Of a stretch of 64,000 nucleotides of DNA, positions 45,308-55,138 are shown piece after piece; positions within the stretch are counted from its first letter, which is position 1, and every line of letters starts with the position of its first letter. The position numbers were made by a program, and so were the translations under genes. The notes under the pieces are model-generated. The model saw nothing but the letters and a program-made list of their open reading frames with translations, was not told the DNA's origin and searched no databases. Source of the stretch: MGBC163016 sp964631345 (lineage in GTDB: Bacteria; Actinomycetota; Coriobacteriia; Coriobacteriales; Eggerthellaceae). The DNA lies in the NCBI GenBank assembly GCA_964631345.1, contig CAZVWE010000001.1, positions 248,001 to 312,000 of the forward strand. Direction: 5' to 3'.

Positions 45308-45542
45308 ATGTAAAAAACTAAGACAAATCAAAGTAATCCAAAACAACGACAAGAGTATTTATAGATTGTTCCAAAACATTCTCTGTGACTTATAAAAAGA
45401 AAGAGATATGGGTATAAAAGCGTTGGTTCTACGTAATATAAAACTCTGAATCTGATGACAAGAGTAAAGCAACCAATCAATATAAACTGCGGATTTTTGT
45501 TTCATTTTTAATCAATTACGGCACTAAAGGGGCTATTGAAGC

Positions 45543-46193
45543 ATGTCGAAAAACGATACCGATAATTCATTCACAACACAGAATGAAAACACCAGTGGTT
45601 CAGAGCAGCATACTAAACAAAGTACAAAGTCCGCAAAAACAGATATGGTTCTTTACAAAAAGGGCGAAAAGCCAGCTTTCATAAATATATGTACCTTTAC
45701 AAGACCTGTTTATACAGCATACCTGCGTGGTATCGAGCCGAAGGGGAAATCGGCTCTAATAATATTCTTTATGGCAGTATGTGTTTTATCGATGGCTTTA
45801 GGAATCTCAATAAACAGACTTGATATTGTGGGAATAGCACTTGTTGCATTGATATTCTGTGGACTATCCTTGGGGCAGCCTTGGATGATGGCGAGATCCA
45901 GAACAGACACCATGCAACAACGGTATCATCAGTATCAAAAGAATATCACTCGCTTCTACGATGATCACATGTCGATGCAAAACCTCACTGCTCATGTAGA
46001 AGCTTCTGCTTCATATGACGAAATTACCAGAATTAAAGAAACTGAAGACTTTATATATATGTATGTAGGCAAATCTTGCTACTTCGTAATCAAAACAGGG
46101 TTCAGTAAAGGTGAAGACGAAATAGAGAAGTTCAAAGACTTCATTTCACAAAAGGCGCCTGACGCAAAGAACCAACTCAAGGTCAGCCGATAA
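45543..46193 (+). CDS. YcxB-like membrane protein
   Basis: 216 residues. A disordered Ser/Thr/Gln-rich N-terminus (1-35) precedes two adjacent transmembrane helices (about 75-115), then a C-terminal YcxB-like domain (TRFYDDHMSMQN, YDEITRIKETEDFIYMY). Function of the family is unknown. ATG 45543 is preceded by AAAGGGG. Confidence 0.7.
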   Translation: MSKNDTDNSFTTQNENTSGSEQHTKQSTKSAKTDMVLYKKGEKPAFINICTFTRPVYTAYLRGIEPKGKSALIIFFMAVCVLSMALGISINRLDIVGIALVALIFCGLSLGQPWMMARSRTDTMQQRYHQYQKNITRFYDDHMSMQNLTAHVEASASYDEITRIKETEDFIYMYVGKSCYFVIKTGFSKGEDEIEKFKDFISQKAPDAKNQLKVSR

Positions 46194-46497
46194 TACTATC
46201 AGCTGTAAATCAATAAATAATACTATCAGCCTTACAAGCCGTTACTTGTTGTGTGGCATAGTCGCCCATAGGTGGAAATATGTCATATGTTGGATCGGCC
46301 AAAGGATAAGTCCATAAATCGAAAAAGGGGAGTTCGTACTTATCCCGTGGCGCATTAAGTTAATCGTTTGGTATTAACGAATTTCAAACCTTCTTAGTGT
46401 TCCATTTGTTTGAAAACATAGTCAAAACTGACGATTTCAATCCAGTAACTGACATCTTTTCACTCCTTTATTCATTTTTAGATTTTAAGGAGGGCAA
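46194..46497. other. gene-free stretch ahead of the GPH carrier
   Basis: No gene seen. A 13-bp direct repeat TAATACTATCAGC occurs at 46191-46203 (overlapping the YcxB stop) and 46218-46230. An imperfect inverted repeat GTTAAT...ATTAAC lies near 46360. The carrier gene has a good AAGGAGGG site at its start. Promoter not identified. Confidence 0.5.
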
Positions 46498-48033
46498 ATG
46501 GTAGAAAAGCTAGAAAACGCTGGCGAGAAGATGGTTGCTGCTATGCAGAACAATGTTTCTCAAAGCCTGGCTTTAGTCTTCGGCATCTCTATGATGACGT
46601 GGTCTGCATTCAACCAGATGAACAGTAATTACTGGTCATACTTCTTGACAGACATTTGTGGACTTGAGCCGACCCTTATGGGTACCGTAAGATCCATTTC
46701 TGCTATCGGCGCTTGGATCTTCGTTATCGTAGCAGCAATTGTAAGTGAGAAAATTTGGCTGCGCCATGGTGCTTACAGAAGCTGGTTCGCAATTGCACCT
46801 GCCGCTACAGCGGTTTGCCTCATGCTTACATGGGTAAATCCTGTAGGTCTCATCGGTCCTGCCGCTGCTTCAATTTGGATGATCATTTTCTACATGCTCG
46901 GTCAATTCTGCGTAAACTTCTTCCAGATCGCAGCTGCTGCTATCATCCCTGCAATCAGTCATACAGAAGCTGACAGTGCTTTGATGTCAACACGTAAATC
47001 TCAGGGCAACATGCTTGTAAAGGTTCTATTTGCAATCATTTCATTGCCTTGCATTCTGTTGATCAATTCAGCTGTTTACGGCGTTTCTTATGACGACGCT
47101 AAAGGCGCTGGCTTTGCTGGCTTCTTTATCTTCGCCTTAATTCTTGCTGTATGGATGGTTGTTATGTACTGGATCTTCTTCAAGCAATTAGCTGGTAAAG
47201 ATCCAACCGAGCCACAATGCGAAGCCATGTATCAGGCTAAGAAGCGTGGCGAAAAAGTTGAAATTCCGAAGGACGAAGTTTATCAAGAGAAACTTACCAT
47301 TTTCGAAATTATCAAACTTTGGATTACAAACATCCCTGCTCTTATCGTTTTGGTTGCTGAGCTTGGCCGCTTCATTGCTCAAACCCTTGTACAAGGCCTT
47401 GCTGTTTACATCTTCCAATACGTATATGGCGACATCACAATGTCTGCAATATTTATGACCATCGTTAACATTGTTGGTCTATGTGCAACATTTATTGCTG
47501 AGCCAATCTCCAAGAAATTCGGTATCAAGGTTACATATGTTTCTGGTGTTGCAATTGCACTTATTTGCTGCCTGCTTTGCTTCGTCATCGGTGCAGTCAA
47601 CATGGTTGTATTCACCGTTTTGATTTCTGGAATTTTCTTCGGAATGAACTTCCAGAATGCAACCTTCCTTGGTATGGGTTCAAACGCTATCCGCTACGGC
47701 GAATGGCGCGACGGAAAATCTCCTCGTTCATTTATCGTGTCTACATATCAATGGTGCCCTCAGATCTCCAACGCTATCGCAGGTTGGGCAATGGGTACAG
47801 GACTTGCCTCAATCGGCTATGTAAAGGGCATGGATCCAGATCCTGAGATGGCACAAGGTTTCGTTAACTTAATTGCTACCATCCCTTCAATCTTCTTTGG
47901 AATCAGCCTTATTCTTCTTCTTGTTGCTTTCCCACTAGGAAAGAAGAAGATGGAACAGATCAACACTGACATCGCAAAGCGTAAGGCAGATGTTGAGGCT
48001 ATCGCTGAAAAAGAAGCTAAGGACGAGAAATAA
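46498..48033 (+). CDS. GPH/MFS-type transporter
   Basis: 511 residues, about 12 helices. The layout (NSNYWSYFLTDICGL, later SEKIWLRHGAYRSWFAIAP) and the long N-terminal amphipathic leader fit the glycoside-pentoside-hexuronide branch of cation symporters. The substrate is uncertain and may be an organic acid, as sugars are not typical fuels of these bacteria. Strong terminator follows. Convergent with the MmgE/PrpD gene. Confidence 0.8.
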   Translation: MVEKLENAGEKMVAAMQNNVSQSLALVFGISMMTWSAFNQMNSNYWSYFLTDICGLEPTLMGTVRSISAIGAWIFVIVAAIVSEKIWLRHGAYRSWFAIAPAATAVCLMLTWVNPVGLIGPAAASIWMIIFYMLGQFCVNFFQIAAAAIIPAISHTEADSALMSTRKSQGNMLVKVLFAIISLPCILLINSAVYGVSYDDAKGAGFAGFFIFALILAVWMVVMYWIFFKQLAGKDPTEPQCEAMYQAKKRGEKVEIPKDEVYQEKLTIFEIIKLWITNIPALIVLVAELGRFIAQTLVQGLAVYIFQYVYGDITMSAIFMTIVNIVGLCATFIAEPISKKFGIKVTYVSGVAIALICCLLCFVIGAVNMVVFTVLISGIFFGMNFQNATFLGMGSNAIRYGEWRDGKSPRSFIVSTYQWCPQISNAIAGWAMGTGLASIGYVKGMDPDPEMAQGFVNLIATIPSIFFGISLILLLVAFPLGKKKMEQINTDIAKRKADVEAIAEKEAKDEK

Positions 48034-48079
48034 TCCTTAAGCTTTAAATAAGAACCTGATAAACTCCCCCGGTTCTTAA

Positions 48080-48117
48080 AAACCCCCGCAGGTGAATCTT
48101 GCGGGGGTTTGTTTTTT
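48080..48117 (+). terminator. strong intrinsic terminator
   Basis: AAACCCCCGCA/TGCGGGGGTTT (48080-48090, 48100-48110) then TTTTTT. Serves the GPH carrier and could stop the convergent gene too. Confidence 0.92.
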
Positions 48118-48159
48118 GCGAGGACTTATTTGATGTTTGATATAGCTTATCGCTAGTTG

Positions 48160-49551
48160 TTACTCTCCATTGATCGCGTCGATCAGACCATCAATTGTGT
48201 CTTGATTCTCAAAATCGTTGACCACATTAATTAATGAATCAATGGCTTTATCTGACATATGGATTTTACCCATCTTGGCATTGGTCTTAAACTTAGTAAC
48301 AACCTCATCTGTACTCATGGGGTTTAAGACATTTCCACGCAAAACATCTACACGATGCTCAATTACTTTCCCGCCTTTTAGCGTAATCCTAACAATGGCT
48401 GATGTTAACGGCATCTCATCGTCAATTTCAAAGTCCATGCAGGATGCCATATTTAAGACATCAAGATCGCCTAAATTCTCAACTTCAAAATCGGATAAAA
48501 CAATGTTTCCTCTAACCGCAGCAACTGCAGCTACATAAGGAGTTGATGCTTTAGCGGTAATGCCAGTTTGAGGATGAGATTTTTCTTCCTTTGGGAAAAA
48601 TGTATCAGCTCCATTTTGGCATCCGAAGAACTTAATGCTTTCTATATCGCTTGGATTAATACCGTATTTATCAAGTGCTTCGATTATGACCTGCGCATAA
48701 GGCTGTGTACTCTGGCAAGACGGCCAAGGTTTATAACCTATTAATTTTTCAGAATAGAATTCCTCACCTAGTCCATCTGTTAAATGATGCGTATCAATAT
48801 TGCCGCCATAAATGACGTCATACATGACTTCAAGCGCATCTTTACTACCGGTAAATCCACGAGAAGCTAAAAGGGCACAACGTATGCCTTCCTCGTTACC
48901 AAATGAGTCTCTAATTGAACGGAATTCGCAAGTAAACAAACTCTTGGTGATACCAGATACCCTGTTTACTGCAAGACCTAAAGCATCAGCAGTCTGATCC
49001 GCATCCAATCCAAGTAGCTTAGATGCCGCAACAGTTGCCTGAAAAACACCAAAAACAGTTTGCGGAAAGAAGTCATAATCATGCATAGCGCTTCCATTAA
49101 CCGCAGCACACATACGAATTCCGACGTCATTTCCAAGTGTAATAGCAGTAATAAAATCTTTCCCCGATACGTTTCCTAGATACTCAGCCAAGGCAAGCGC
49201 CGCTGGAAAGCAATTAGCAGTTGGGTGAACCATCGGTTTTTCAATGCCGGAGAAATCATCAAAGTCAACTGCATGCGTAAGTGAGCCATTGATCATAGCA
49301 GCACATAGAAGAGAAGCCTTTTCGCCATATCCTACTAGTGTACAGTTGCCCCCTCCATCGATTTCCGTATATAAATCATGCACCAGATCGCTGACGGGAG
49401 TAAGCGTAGTTGCTGGATACATAATTCCAATAGTATCTAGAATGCTTTTCTTGGTTGATTCAACGACTTTTTGCGGAAGATCTTCATAGTTCGTACAAGC
49501 TACATATTCCGCTATACCTCGAGTAAGTTGACTTTTTTCTTCTGTACCCAT
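48160..49551 (-). CDS. MmgE/PrpD family protein
   Basis: 463 residues. Family motifs SILDTIGIMYPA, AAMINGSLTHAVDFDDF and ANCFPAALALAEYLG place it with 2-methylcitrate dehydratase PrpD and iminodisuccinate epimerase-like proteins. No other methylcitrate-cycle gene is adjacent, so the substrate is open; the neighbouring GPH carrier might deliver it. Complete from ATG 49551 to stop. Confidence 0.88.
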   Translation of the reverse strand: MGTEEKSQLTRGIAEYVACTNYEDLPQKVVESTKKSILDTIGIMYPATTLTPVSDLVHDLYTEIDGGGNCTLVGYGEKASLLCAAMINGSLTHAVDFDDFSGIEKPMVHPTANCFPAALALAEYLGNVSGKDFITAITLGNDVGIRMCAAVNGSAMHDYDFFPQTVFGVFQATVAASKLLGLDADQTADALGLAVNRVSGITKSLFTCEFRSIRDSFGNEEGIRCALLASRGFTGSKDALEVMYDVIYGGNIDTHHLTDGLGEEFYSEKLIGYKPWPSCQSTQPYAQVIIEALDKYGINPSDIESIKFFGCQNGADTFFPKEEKSHPQTGITAKASTPYVAAVAAVRGNIVLSDFEVENLGDLDVLNMASCMDFEIDDEMPLTSAIVRITLKGGKVIEHRVDVLRGNVLNPMSTDEVVTKFKTNAKMGKIHMSDKAIDSLINVVNDFENQDTIDGLIDAINGE

Positions 49552-49663
49552 ATATCCCCTTTCGTTTTCTAGATTGCCGCCATTATCTTTACTCTCCTTG
49601 ATGCAATTTGCATCAGTCTTAAATACCTAGATTCAAGAGGGAATCTGAAACGACCACATTTCC

Positions 49664-49705
49664 AAAAAAATATAGCGTGACTCCTGAACTCTAGAGCCAC
49701 GCTAT
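49664..49705 (-). terminator. terminator beyond the broken flavoprotein gene
   Basis: ATAGCGTGACTC (49672-49683) and GAGCCACGCTAT (49694-49705), 11 of 12 paired, followed on the minus strand by seven T. A second hairpin ATATCAGCTG/CAGCTGATAT sits at 49719-49758. These outlived the gene they served. Confidence 0.75.
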
Positions 49706-49804
49706 TTGAAGGGAACTAATATCAGCTGACAACACTCGTTGGAAAGGGCAGCTGATATAGCTAAAGAAATGAGCCCGTTTGTCTATGTTATTTAATGCCT
49801 TAAG

Positions 49805-50173
49805 CTACGCTGGCAAAAATTGTGCAACTGACTTTCCGCATTCACGACCAAGCACGAGTGCAAACGCAAGCGAGCAACCTGGAATTGGAGTTACATACTC
49901 AGTTCCAAAGCGACGACCGCAGTCATTTCCAGACATATACAAACCAGGAATTGGCTCGTAATTCTTGTCAAGTGCATTCTGGTTTCCGTCTGTGAGAATT
50001 CCACCCATGGTAACCATAGTCTCGCCCAAAACCGGATCAAAAGTACATGCGTAGAAAGGACCTTCATTTACAGGGAATAAAACTTTAGAATCGCGACCGA
50101 ACTGCTGATCAACACCTACATCGCAGTACCCATTCCATTCTTTTATTTGCGCTATAAAGTTTGTCTTTGCTTC
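49805..50173 (-). pseudogene. 3' remnant of an FAD-dependent fumarate/urocanate reductase-like flavoprotein
   Basis: The frame from about 50173 to 49805 reads EAKTNFIAQIKEWNGYCD then GRDSKVLFPVNEGPFYACTF and MGGILTDGNQNALDKN, ending PGLYMSGNDCGRRFGTEY...SLAFALVLGRECG. These are the last 120 residues of the flavoprotein subunit family (FrdA/UrdA-like). The FAD-binding N-terminus and most of the catalytic domain are missing; upstream of a G6 run at 50173 the homology stops. Not functional. Confidence 0.85.
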
Positions 50174-50544
50174 CCCCCTTAACCTGATTCCAAATTCTAT
50201 TTTTGCTCGAACATCACTTCTGAAATGACACTAAATTGGAGCCTCCTCAGCCCCCTGCCAAATAAACGATGCATTAATAATCGAAATATATGTTTAGCGA
50301 GATTTGTGCGTAATCACTTAGATTGGGGAAAGCCTGAAAATAGCATCACGGTTTTTGGGTATTTCACTGGTCTAGCTGCCGTTATGCCCCGAGAACTGGG
50401 CGTTTATCAAAATCACAAAATAACGTATTTGAAAAATACTCGAATTCAGACGATAGGCCGAATGTAGGTTGCTATCTATGATGGATTAAAGCCATGACAA
50501 TGCGAGAACCATCCCTATTGGAGAGAAGAAAGGGGACTAAGAAA
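50174..50544. other. gene-free scar between two pseudogenes
   Basis: No coding frame with family resemblance on either strand. It separates the divergent flavoprotein remnant and cytochrome gene, so it probably contains the old divergent promoter plus deletion scars. Confidence 0.45.
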
Positions 50545-51226
50545 ATGGCTGAAGAAATCGAGAATAAAAACTACAACAGCTGAAAATATCGCCGAAGAAT
50601 CCAACGAAGAAACTAACGCGACCAACGGTACTAACAAACCGAAGCGTAAGCATAAAAGATGGCCAATCACTGTAGGTGTCGTAGCAGCAATAGTTATTGT
50701 TGCAGGCGCTGGCTTTTGGGTTTGGCACGAACAACCATCTTTCTGCAATGCAATCTGCCACACTCCAATGGATACCTACAACCAAACCTATGATCAAGAC
50801 TTAGGGGTAGAAGGCACAGACAAATATGGAAACCCTGTTGAGAACACTGTTGGCATGATAGCTGTCACTCACCGAGTTAATGGCGATACAACATGTATGG
50901 GATGCCATGTTCCTCAGTTAAGCGAACAGATCTCTGAAGGTATCAATTGGATCACTGGTAATTACGAAGTAGTAGAAACACAAGATGGCCTCCAGGTTCC
51001 AACCGAGCGTGATCTTGCTCAACTTTGTGAAGCCAGAGGTATTTCTGATGAGCAATTTTGTCTAAACGATGCATGTCACCTAAACGATAACGGCACAACT
51101 ATGACTCGCAATGATCTCATTGCGCTTACCAGCGATTTCACGCGTAACCCTCATGTTGCACAACACGGAGAGGTTTCTTGCGGAGAATGTCATAAAGCAC
51201 ATCGCGCCTCGGAAGCCAATCCATAG
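50545..51226 (+). pseudogene. frameshifted tetraheme cytochrome c (NrfH/c3-like)
   Basis: ATG 50545 begins MAEEIENK, then an A5 run (50566-50570) shifts the frame and a TGA follows at 50581. Removing one A restores a 226-residue protein: a membrane anchor ITVGVVAAIVIVAGAGFWVW and four heme sites CNAICH (CX3CH), CMGCH, CLNDACH (CX4CH) and CGECH. It would have been a quinol-side electron donor to the neighbouring flavoprotein reductase. Only one lesion is seen, so a sequencing error is possible, but both neighbours are clearly broken. Confidence 0.8.
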
Positions 51227-52252
51227 GTCACCCTGTAATCGTCACAGCTGCAGGCATATTTTACGTTGCAGGTTTTTTGATACTTGCTATCGCTTTAATG
51301 GGAAGCACTACGATCAACGTTGTTCTTTCTATTTGTGCAGGGATTATGCTGGGGGCATCCGTTGTAATCCTTACGATTTGTTGGGGATCGCTTCTTTTGG
51401 TTCTTGATCTTCGCCAAGCGTTGGGTTGGATCGCTATTATGATGGCATGCGCTTCTTTGCTACAGCTACTTCTCGCCTCTGTCCGCGTAGAGATTGGACT
51501 TCCGGTATTTCTTTTGTTGACAGTAATCGGAGTCTCTCTTCCAGTAATTAAGTCATATACCCACGGTTTGCAATTAACATCAGAAAAGGAATCGGATAAA
51601 CCATTTACTTGAGAAATCCTTAATATGGCGCAAACATTACTTCTTCCATTTATCGGTCTTTTGATGTTTGCGTTCACAATGGGTGTTAGAAGGTTTTACT
51701 TATTTGATACTGTAGGCGCAGAAATCACAGGAGTTATAGTTGGATCGGCTCTTGTAGTTCCACTTTGCTTTTTAAGACGAGTAAAGCCGCTTCTTCCGTT
51801 TATTTATCAGGTGCTTGTTCCTGTATTTGTCCTAATTTTGATCATCCTGAATTCATTTCCAAAAACAACAATGCCGATGATATGGGCCGCGCACGCATCA
51901 TATGTATTCTTTGGTGCAATGATGATTCTTGCCGTCGCTAGTCTATGCGCAATGGCTCATGCCCGAGAATTTTCACCCACACTCATATTCTCGATATGCG
52001 TCACCTGTGAAGCTCGATATCGAACAACGATGTGAAAAAGCAGCCGCAGGGCATGGCCTCTCTCCTAGAGAAACTGAAATCTTAGGATATCTTGGATGCG
52101 GACACAGTGTTGTGTTTATCGCCAACACCTTAGTAATATCGGAAAGCACTGTCTGAACCCATGTGAAGAATATCTATAAGAAATTAAATGTTAATTCCAG
52201 AGAAGAGTTACTCCAACTAGTTGACCAGATTGATGATCCCAGCCTTTGCTAA
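51227..52252 (+). pseudogene. decayed LuxR-type membrane regulator
   Basis: Begins directly after the cytochrome stop without an N-terminus. Hydrophobic helices in one frame (VIVTAAGIFYVAGFLILAIA onward) are broken by TGA at 51610-51612, resume in frame (TLLLPFIGLLMFAF), then shift frame near 51970. A LuxR HTH follows (LSPRETEILGYLGCGHS), with another TGA at 52154-52156 where STV*THVKNIYKKL expects Arg. At least four lesions. Same architecture as the intact gene at 31003. Confidence 0.85.
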
Positions 52253-52347
52253 CCATTTTGCGTAAGCGACAACCTGTGCTAATAACCTACACAAATAACC
52301 TGTGCAAATAGCCTTCGCAGGTCACTGCACAAAGCCTACGCGGTCAC

Positions 52348-53058
52348 CTATGCAAAATCAGAACTGGTAAGCGGATTCATCGCTAAAGTCATTCTTTTCT
52401 TAAGCACATTCGTGCGTCTTACCGATTCAAGCAAAAGTTGACAACGCGTCCCAATCAAATCAGTATTCGTCTCAAGGAAACTCGCTGCATCTTCCCTACG
52501 AAGAACAAATGGCTGAATAAACTCTGTTTCATGTGGATGTGCAGAACCATCTGGTTCTACATAAGCAATTACAACACGCACATTTTCTTCCGCCATACCA
52601 ACAGATGAATATCCACTTTGCGGAAGTGGAATCAAAGGATTGCCTTCGAAATCCTCACGAACCTTATAGCCAGTCTCTTCTCTGAGTTCGCGATCCACAC
52701 AATCGCGCAGACTTTCGCCTTCCTCTAACAAACCTGCAGGAAATGCGATGCACCACGCATTCACCGGGTAGCGAAACTCGCGAATTAAAAGCAGCGAATC
52801 ATCTGGCAAGATTGGCACAATACAAACCGCATCAGCCGCTTGTTGTTCACCACGCGAATTCGAAAACAGTGCACGCTTATATTCGTCCAATTTTTTACGC
52901 GACACTGACTCGTATTCATAAATCTTTCCACTTGGAAGCTTATATGTAAGCAGATATTTTTTAATCCACCCATCGCTTATAAGCTTTACATCTTGAAGCT
53001 CAGGTACGGGAATGTTTTTGGCTTTCACACTTTCTAAAGTTGTATTTTGATCAATCAT
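52348..53058 (-). CDS. NUDIX hydrolase (ADP-ribose pyrophosphatase-like)
   Basis: 236 residues. NUDIX box within AGLLEEGESLRDCVDRELREETGY. The flanking domain arrangement fits ADP-ribose/sugar-nucleotide pyrophosphatases. ATG 53058 follows GGAGACGGGG and overlaps the yerC-like stop by 8 bases. Just downstream, 52268-52345 has imperfect repeats of AACCTGTGCAAAT. Confidence 0.88.
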   Translation of the reverse strand: MIDQNTTLESVKAKNIPVPELQDVKLISDGWIKKYLLTYKLPSGKIYEYESVSRKKLDEYKRALFSNSRGEQQAADAVCIVPILPDDSLLLIREFRYPVNAWCIAFPAGLLEEGESLRDCVDRELREETGYKVREDFEGNPLIPLPQSGYSSVGMAEENVRVVIAYVEPDGSAHPHETEFIQPFVLRREDAASFLETNTDLIGTRCQLLLESVRRTNVLKKRMTLAMNPLTSSDFA

Positions 53059-53392
53059 CCCCGTCTCCTTTCAAAATTTCTAAGGCATGTGCATATCCAC
53101 CTGCCCCATAGCTTAAACATTTCGAAACTCGCGCAATAGTTGTAGCAGAAGCGCCTGTTAGCTCCTCAATTGTGGTATAGGACTTACCCTCATCAAGCAT
53201 GCGAGCAACAGATAGCCTTTGTGAGGTTTCTCTAATCTCTCTGATCGTAAACAAATCCTCCAAAAGTGAGAAGATTTCATCTTCATTGTCCATGCGTGCA
53301 AGAACGTTTAATAAGTCATCGACTTCTTTTTTACGAATATCAGTTTTTCCTTTTTCGGATGTCTCTTTTGTAGACACATTCTTTTCAGACAT
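53051..53392 (-). CDS. TrpR/YerC/YecD-family regulator
   Basis: 113 residues. RKKEVDDLLNVLARM...RLSVARMLDEGKSYTTIEELTGASATTIARVSKCL is the TrpR-like helix-turn-helix of the YerC/YecD family (positions about 20-95). Ligand and targets unknown. Overlaps cimA and the nudix gene by 8 bases on each side, so it is translationally coupled to both. Confidence 0.88.
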   Translation of the reverse strand: MSEKNVSTKETSEKGKTDIRKKEVDDLLNVLARMDNEDEIFSLLEDLFTIREIRETSQRLSVARMLDEGKSYTTIEELTGASATTIARVSKCLSYGAGGYAHALEILKGDGDD

Positions 53393-54983
53393 AGGCTCTG
53401 CCCTGCCTTATCAATCCATATTCAATAGATTCAACGAGCGCATTCCAAGAGGCTTCTATCACATTCTCAGACACCCCAACCGTTCCAAATGATCCACAAG
53501 AATCAGATGTCGTAATAGTTACACGCGTCACAGCATCGGTACCTTGACTTTCATCTGGAAGACGAACTTTGTAGTCAACCAATTCAAGATCGGCAATTTC
53601 TGGAAAAGATTCCGTAATGGCTTGGCGAAGCGCATTATCAAGCGCCCCTACAGGACCTGCTCCTTCACCAGTTGCAACAAACCGATCATCACCTACATGT
53701 ATTTTAATCGTCGCTTCGCTTGCAGCGTCTTTCGCAAGTGCACCTGTATCCTCACGGTCATCAACGATCACACGGAAACTTTCAAGAGAAAAAGCTGGTC
53801 TATAAGTTCCGATGTGCTTCATTATTAAAAGCGCAAGTGATCCGTCGGCTGCCTCATATGTATATCCACTAGCTTCACGCGCCTTGATATCATCGAGTAT
53901 TTCCTGCACATTTACACCGCTTGCATCAAGATCAAATCCCAAGCTAGAAGCCTTTTGCAAAAGCGACGCTTTGCCCGCAAGCTCGCTTACAACCATGCGA
54001 GCTCCGTTTCCAACAGCAGCCGGATCTGCATGTTCGTAGGCTTCGGGAAAACGTGCAATTGCGCTCGCATGCAATCCACCTTTATGCGCGAAAGCTGATT
54101 TTCCGGTATATGGGTGATGCGCAGATACGCTTTGGCCAACGATCTCTGCAACGTAATGCGACACATTGGTAAGCTCGCGAAGGCTATGTTCACCTACAAC
54201 TTCCAGTCCCATTTTTAGTTCAAGGTCTGCAATAACCGTCAGAAGATCTGTATTGCCAACACGTTCACCCAGTCCATTGACCGTGCCTTGAACTTGCGTA
54301 ACTCCTGCACGTACAGCAGCAAGCGAATTTGCAACCGCGCATCCTGAATCGTTATGACAATGAATTCCAAATGCCTGATTAGGAAGCTTGAATACTACCT
54401 CGCTTACGATTTTTTCGATTTCAAAAGGTAATGCTCCCCCGTTAGTCTCACAAAGATCAATAGAATCGGCACCCGCAGTTGATGCTGCCTCTATACATGC
54501 GTATGCATATTCTGGGTTTGATTTCCAACCATCAAAAAAATGCTCTGCATCAAAAACTACCTCGCAGCCCGACTTCTTTAGATACGCAACCGATTCTCTA
54601 ATCATGCGCAAGTTTTCATCAAGGGTTGTTTGAAGCGCGCGTGTAACTTGCTCGTCCCAAGTTTTACCAACGATTGTTAGAACTGTCGCACCGCTTTCCA
54701 AAAGATCTCGAAGACCTTGGTCATCTTTTGCCGCGACTGATTTTTTGCACGTACTTCCAAATGCCGCAATTTTCGAATGTGCAAGCGGAGTCTCACGCAT
54801 CTGCTTAAAAAACGCAATGTCCTTCGGATTGGATGCCGGAAAACCACCTTCGATTATATCTACACCAAAAGCATCGAGACGTCTTGCAATGGCAAGTTTA
54901 TCCTCAAGGGAAAGGCTCACGCCTTCACATTGCTCGCCATCGCGTAAGGTGCAATCATATGTTCGGATTTTTTTCCGTGGCAT
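53385..54983 (-). CDS. cimA: citramalate synthase
   Basis: 532 residues from ATG 54983 (MPRKKIRTYDCTLRDGEQ). HMGL-like TIM barrel with DCTLRDGEQCEG and the divalent-metal HCHND motif (GIHCHNDSGCA), then the LeuA allosteric dimer domain at the C-terminus. It condenses pyruvate and acetyl-CoA to citramalate, the threonine-independent entry to isoleucine. That fits with ilvE just upstream. Distinguished from LeuA by the LESGATVLTIVGKTWDEQV stretch typical of CimA. Confidence 0.9.
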   Translation of the reverse strand: MPRKKIRTYDCTLRDGEQCEGVSLSLEDKLAIARRLDAFGVDIIEGGFPASNPKDIAFFKQMRETPLAHSKIAAFGSTCKKSVAAKDDQGLRDLLESGATVLTIVGKTWDEQVTRALQTTLDENLRMIRESVAYLKKSGCEVVFDAEHFFDGWKSNPEYAYACIEAASTAGADSIDLCETNGGALPFEIEKIVSEVVFKLPNQAFGIHCHNDSGCAVANSLAAVRAGVTQVQGTVNGLGERVGNTDLLTVIADLELKMGLEVVGEHSLRELTNVSHYVAEIVGQSVSAHHPYTGKSAFAHKGGLHASAIARFPEAYEHADPAAVGNGARMVVSELAGKASLLQKASSLGFDLDASGVNVQEILDDIKAREASGYTYEAADGSLALLIMKHIGTYRPAFSLESFRVIVDDREDTGALAKDAASEATIKIHVGDDRFVATGEGAGPVGALDNALRQAITESFPEIADLELVDYKVRLPDESQGTDAVTRVTITTSDSCGSFGTVGVSENVIEASWNALVESIEYGLIRQGRAYV

Positions 54984-55055
54984 AAACAATCGCTTCAATC
55001 GGTTCTTCGACTTGAGTTGATAAATTAACTTCAACCAATCCGCAAGATAACGGAA

Positions 55056-55133
55056 TAATTAATCATTGAGCTAGCTTTGATCGCACTTTTGGTAGTTACA
55101 CCTTTGGCGCATAGCTAGCTCAACGATTGATCA
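55056..55133 (-). promoter_or_regulatory. long hairpin between ilvE and cimA
   Basis: Perfect 11-bp TTGAGCTAGCT/AGCTAGCTCAA (55066-55076, 55113-55123), extended to nearly 20 bp by AATTATT-type flanks, with a 36-nt loop. No T run, so more likely an mRNA processing or attenuation element in the ilvE-cimA transcript than a classic terminator. Confidence 0.45.
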
Positions 55134-55138
55134 ATAAT

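Noticed and set aside
45149..45352. 67-residue minus-strand frame in the gene-free stretch
   Set aside because: It overlaps the hairpin chain and plus-strand terminator, has no ribosome site and resembles no protein; the RNA interpretation fits better.
48160..49551. Methylcitrate-cycle 2-methylcitrate dehydratase
   Set aside because: The family fits but no prpB, prpC or other cycle gene is adjacent, so the specific name is not supported.
50225..50467. 80-residue plus-strand frame
   Set aside because: Lies in the scar between two pseudogenes, lacks a ribosome site and shows no motif.
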